Assembly: GCF_026723765.1 (NCBI RefSeq) | Contig: NZ_CP113524.1 | Location: forward strand, 3,271,001 to 3,335,000 | Length of the DNA stretch: 64,000 bases | Origin: Lacrimispora xylanolytica | GTDB taxonomy: Bacteria > Bacillota > Clostridia > Lachnospirales > Lachnospiraceae | Direction of reading: 5' to 3' | Part shown: positions 62,720-64,000 of the stretch, piece by piece | Layout of the letters: each line of letters opens with the position of its first letter | Position numbering within the stretch: the stretch's first letter is position 1 | Translations under genes and position numbers: made by a program | The notes under the pieces: model-generated | Told to the model about the DNA's origin: nothing | The model's database searches: none | The model's input: only the letters and a program-made list of their open reading frames with translations

Positions 62720-64000
62720 ACGCATATGCCATTTAAAAAGGTCTGGCAAACAGAAACGTTTGATATTCGTTCCGAATGGCATTTGCGGATATCCTCAGAT
62801 AGTACAGTAAAATCTGCTGCCATTCCAGGCAGGAGCGTTCCTTTTTCTTCTTCCTCAAAGCTGGCTTTTGCTCCCATGGCTGTAAAGGTATGAAGAGCTT
62901 CTTCCACTGTAAGGGACTGTTCCGGTAAAAAGGTCTTTCTTCCATCTAATGTAGTTCTTGTGACCGCGCACTGAATGCCTGCCAGCACATCTCCATGCTC
63001 CACCGGAGCATCAGAGCCATTGGATACCGTAACGCCCATATCCAATAAGGTCTTAAATGCATAGGTGCTGGCAGCCCGTTCCCTTCCTACACGACTCTCA
63101 ACAATATGATTATCATGATCCATAAATATGGTCTGCACATAGGCATGGAGATTCCACTCCTTTAAGGTTTTAATCAGCTCTGGCGTGGTTATTTGGCAAT
63201 GAACGATTCCATGGCGCATGGGATTGTCCTTCTTTCCTTTAAGTGCCTTTATAATGGACTTTGTGGTCATTTTCATGGCCTTGTCTCCAATGGTATGAAC
63301 AGCCACCTGCATTCCATGAGAGGCTCCGTAGCTTATCCTTTGATCTAACTCCTCTTGACTGTAGATAGAGATACCGCAGTTATCAGGGTGTTCTATATCA
63401 TCAGCATATGGAGTTTCTAACGAGGCTGTTCTTGCTCCAAGGGAGCCATCTTCAATTATCTTTAAAGGGCCTATGGTGAAAAACTCACTGCCTTTTCCGG
63501 TCCTATATCCACTGCCTAAAAAATCATCCAACTCTTTTTGATCTAGCAGGAGGCACTGTTCATATACCTTTACGGTCAGCCGTCCCTCTTTCTCCAGTTC
63601 CTCATAGGCTTCTATCACCGTCTTATATGAAAGTCCGGGAAAGGCACCAAAATCGTCACTTTGTACAGAAGTGATTCCATAAGAATTTAACCGTTTCATT
63701 GCCCGCAGCATATAAGCCTTCACAACCTCTTTATCTGGCGGCGGTACCTTTGTGCTGACCAGATTGATTGCATACTCACGAAGAATACCAGTAGGCTCTC
63801 CCGCCTCATCTCTATCAATGGAACCTCTTTCCGGGTTCTTGGTTCCTTTTCTGATACCAGCTGCTAAAAGGGCCGCGGTATTGGCACACGCGATGTGTCC
63901 GCAGGAGCGGTAAATGAGTATGGGCCGGTCCTTGGACACCAGATCCAGATCCTGGCGGGTGGGCAGCCGTTTATCACCAATAAATTGCTCCTGGTTCCAG
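62701..64000 (-). CDS. YtcJ-like amidohydrolase, 5' end beyond the window
   Basis: The frame is open to the right edge and an internal GTG near 63939 is not the true start: upstream codons continue as WNQEQFIGDKRLPTRQDLDL. The protein belongs to the amidohydrolase superfamily, YtcJ type: SCGHIACANTAALLA, GSLGARTASLETPYADD, VAVHTIGDKAM, VSNGSDAPVEHGDVLAGI. His and Asp residues in these motifs bind metal. At least 433 residues are visible; full length is usually about 530. The N-terminal HxH motif would lie outside the window. Confidence 0.87.
   Translation of the reverse strand, partial: WNQEQFIGDKRLPTRQDLDLVSKDRPILIYRSCGHIACANTAALLAAGIRKGTKNPERGSIDRDEAGEPTGILREYAINLVSTKVPPPDKEVVKAYMLRAMKRLNSYGITSVQSDDFGAFPGLSYKTVIEAYEELEKEGRLTVKVYEQCLLLDQKELDDFLGSGYRTGKGSEFFTIGPLKIIEDGSLGARTASLETPYADDIEHPDNCGISIYSQEELDQRISYGASHGMQVAVHTIGDKAMKMTTKSIIKALKGKKDNPMRHGIVHCQITTPELIKTLKEWNLHAYVQTIFMDHDNHIVESRVGRERAASTYAFKTLLDMGVTVSNGSDAPVEHGDVLAGIQCAVTRTTLDGRKTFLPEQSLTVEEALHTFTAMGAKASFEEEEKGTLLPGMAADFTVLSEDIRKCHSERISNVSVCQTFLNGICVYNTMD

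Noticed and set aside
1-64000. CRISPR arrays, tRNA and rRNA genes
   Set aside because: No regularly spaced direct repeats and no tRNA or rRNA sequence signatures were seen on either strand by reading; a dedicated search was not possible.

Overview
The window looks like chromosome from a low-to-mid G+C anaerobic Firmicute, most likely a Lachnospiraceae member (Lacrimispora / Clostridium saccharolyticum-like). This is inferred from strong AGGAGG-type ribosome binding sites, clostridial gene families (COG0523/ZnuABC zinc island, YbhJ-type aconitase homologue, GH36 and GH18 hydrolases, PAS-GGDEF-HD-GYP protein) and a RimP start at the left edge. No rRNA, tRNA or CRISPR array was seen.

Layout. 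1-130: 5' end of rimP (minus) with a leader hairpin. 342-1899: ABC ATPase and permease of the nitrate/taurine type, without a binding protein. 1.9-19 kb: accessory region. Degenerate copies of the permease's last ~35 codons plus its terminator recur at about 2.9, 7.6 and 18.8 kb. Between them lie an XRE regulator, a damaged IS3-family element, a large A+T-rich SIR2-NTPase defence-type gene, a MarR-pirin operon, a TetR-controlled hydrolase/FNT-channel operon and an oligopeptide ABC operon (oppABCDF order). 19-26.9 kb: small hypotheticals, a TetR regulator with two matching operators, a FUSC membrane protein fused to a HAD domain lacking its nucleophile, a 51-codon gene, and an aconitase-family gene between two LysR regulators. 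26.9-39.2 kb: alpha-galactosidase, a lipoprotein, an aldo/keto reductase-MerR-Dxs operon under a MerR-type promoter, MutT plus an HNH (McrA-like) nuclease, a c-di-GMP protein and a secreted GH18 enzyme.

39.4-47.2 kb is a zinc-homeostasis operon read right to left: Fur/Zur-type regulator, small membrane protein, ZnuA, ZnuC, ZnuB, G3E GTPase, GTPase-permease fusion, TIGR03943/YcgQ-type protein and a second G3E GTPase. 47.3-49.8 kb holds a nucleotidyltransferase-aminotransferase fusion and a methyltransferase.

50.1-51.5 kb is the most striking part. A tyrosine recombinase gene lies between perfect 17-bp inverted repeats. A strong promoter inside the segment now points away from the chemotaxis receptor gene at 51.6 kb, and inversion would aim it at that gene. 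This predicts a self-encoded phase-variation switch.

53.4-64 kb: ABC-F ATPase, AraC/GyrI regulator, serine hydrolase, a P-type cation ATPase behind a yybP-ykoY-type (manganese) riboswitch, an AAA ATPase plus TOPRIM-like pair resembling OLD/RloAB/PARIS defence modules, and a YtcJ-type amidohydrolase cut by the right edge.
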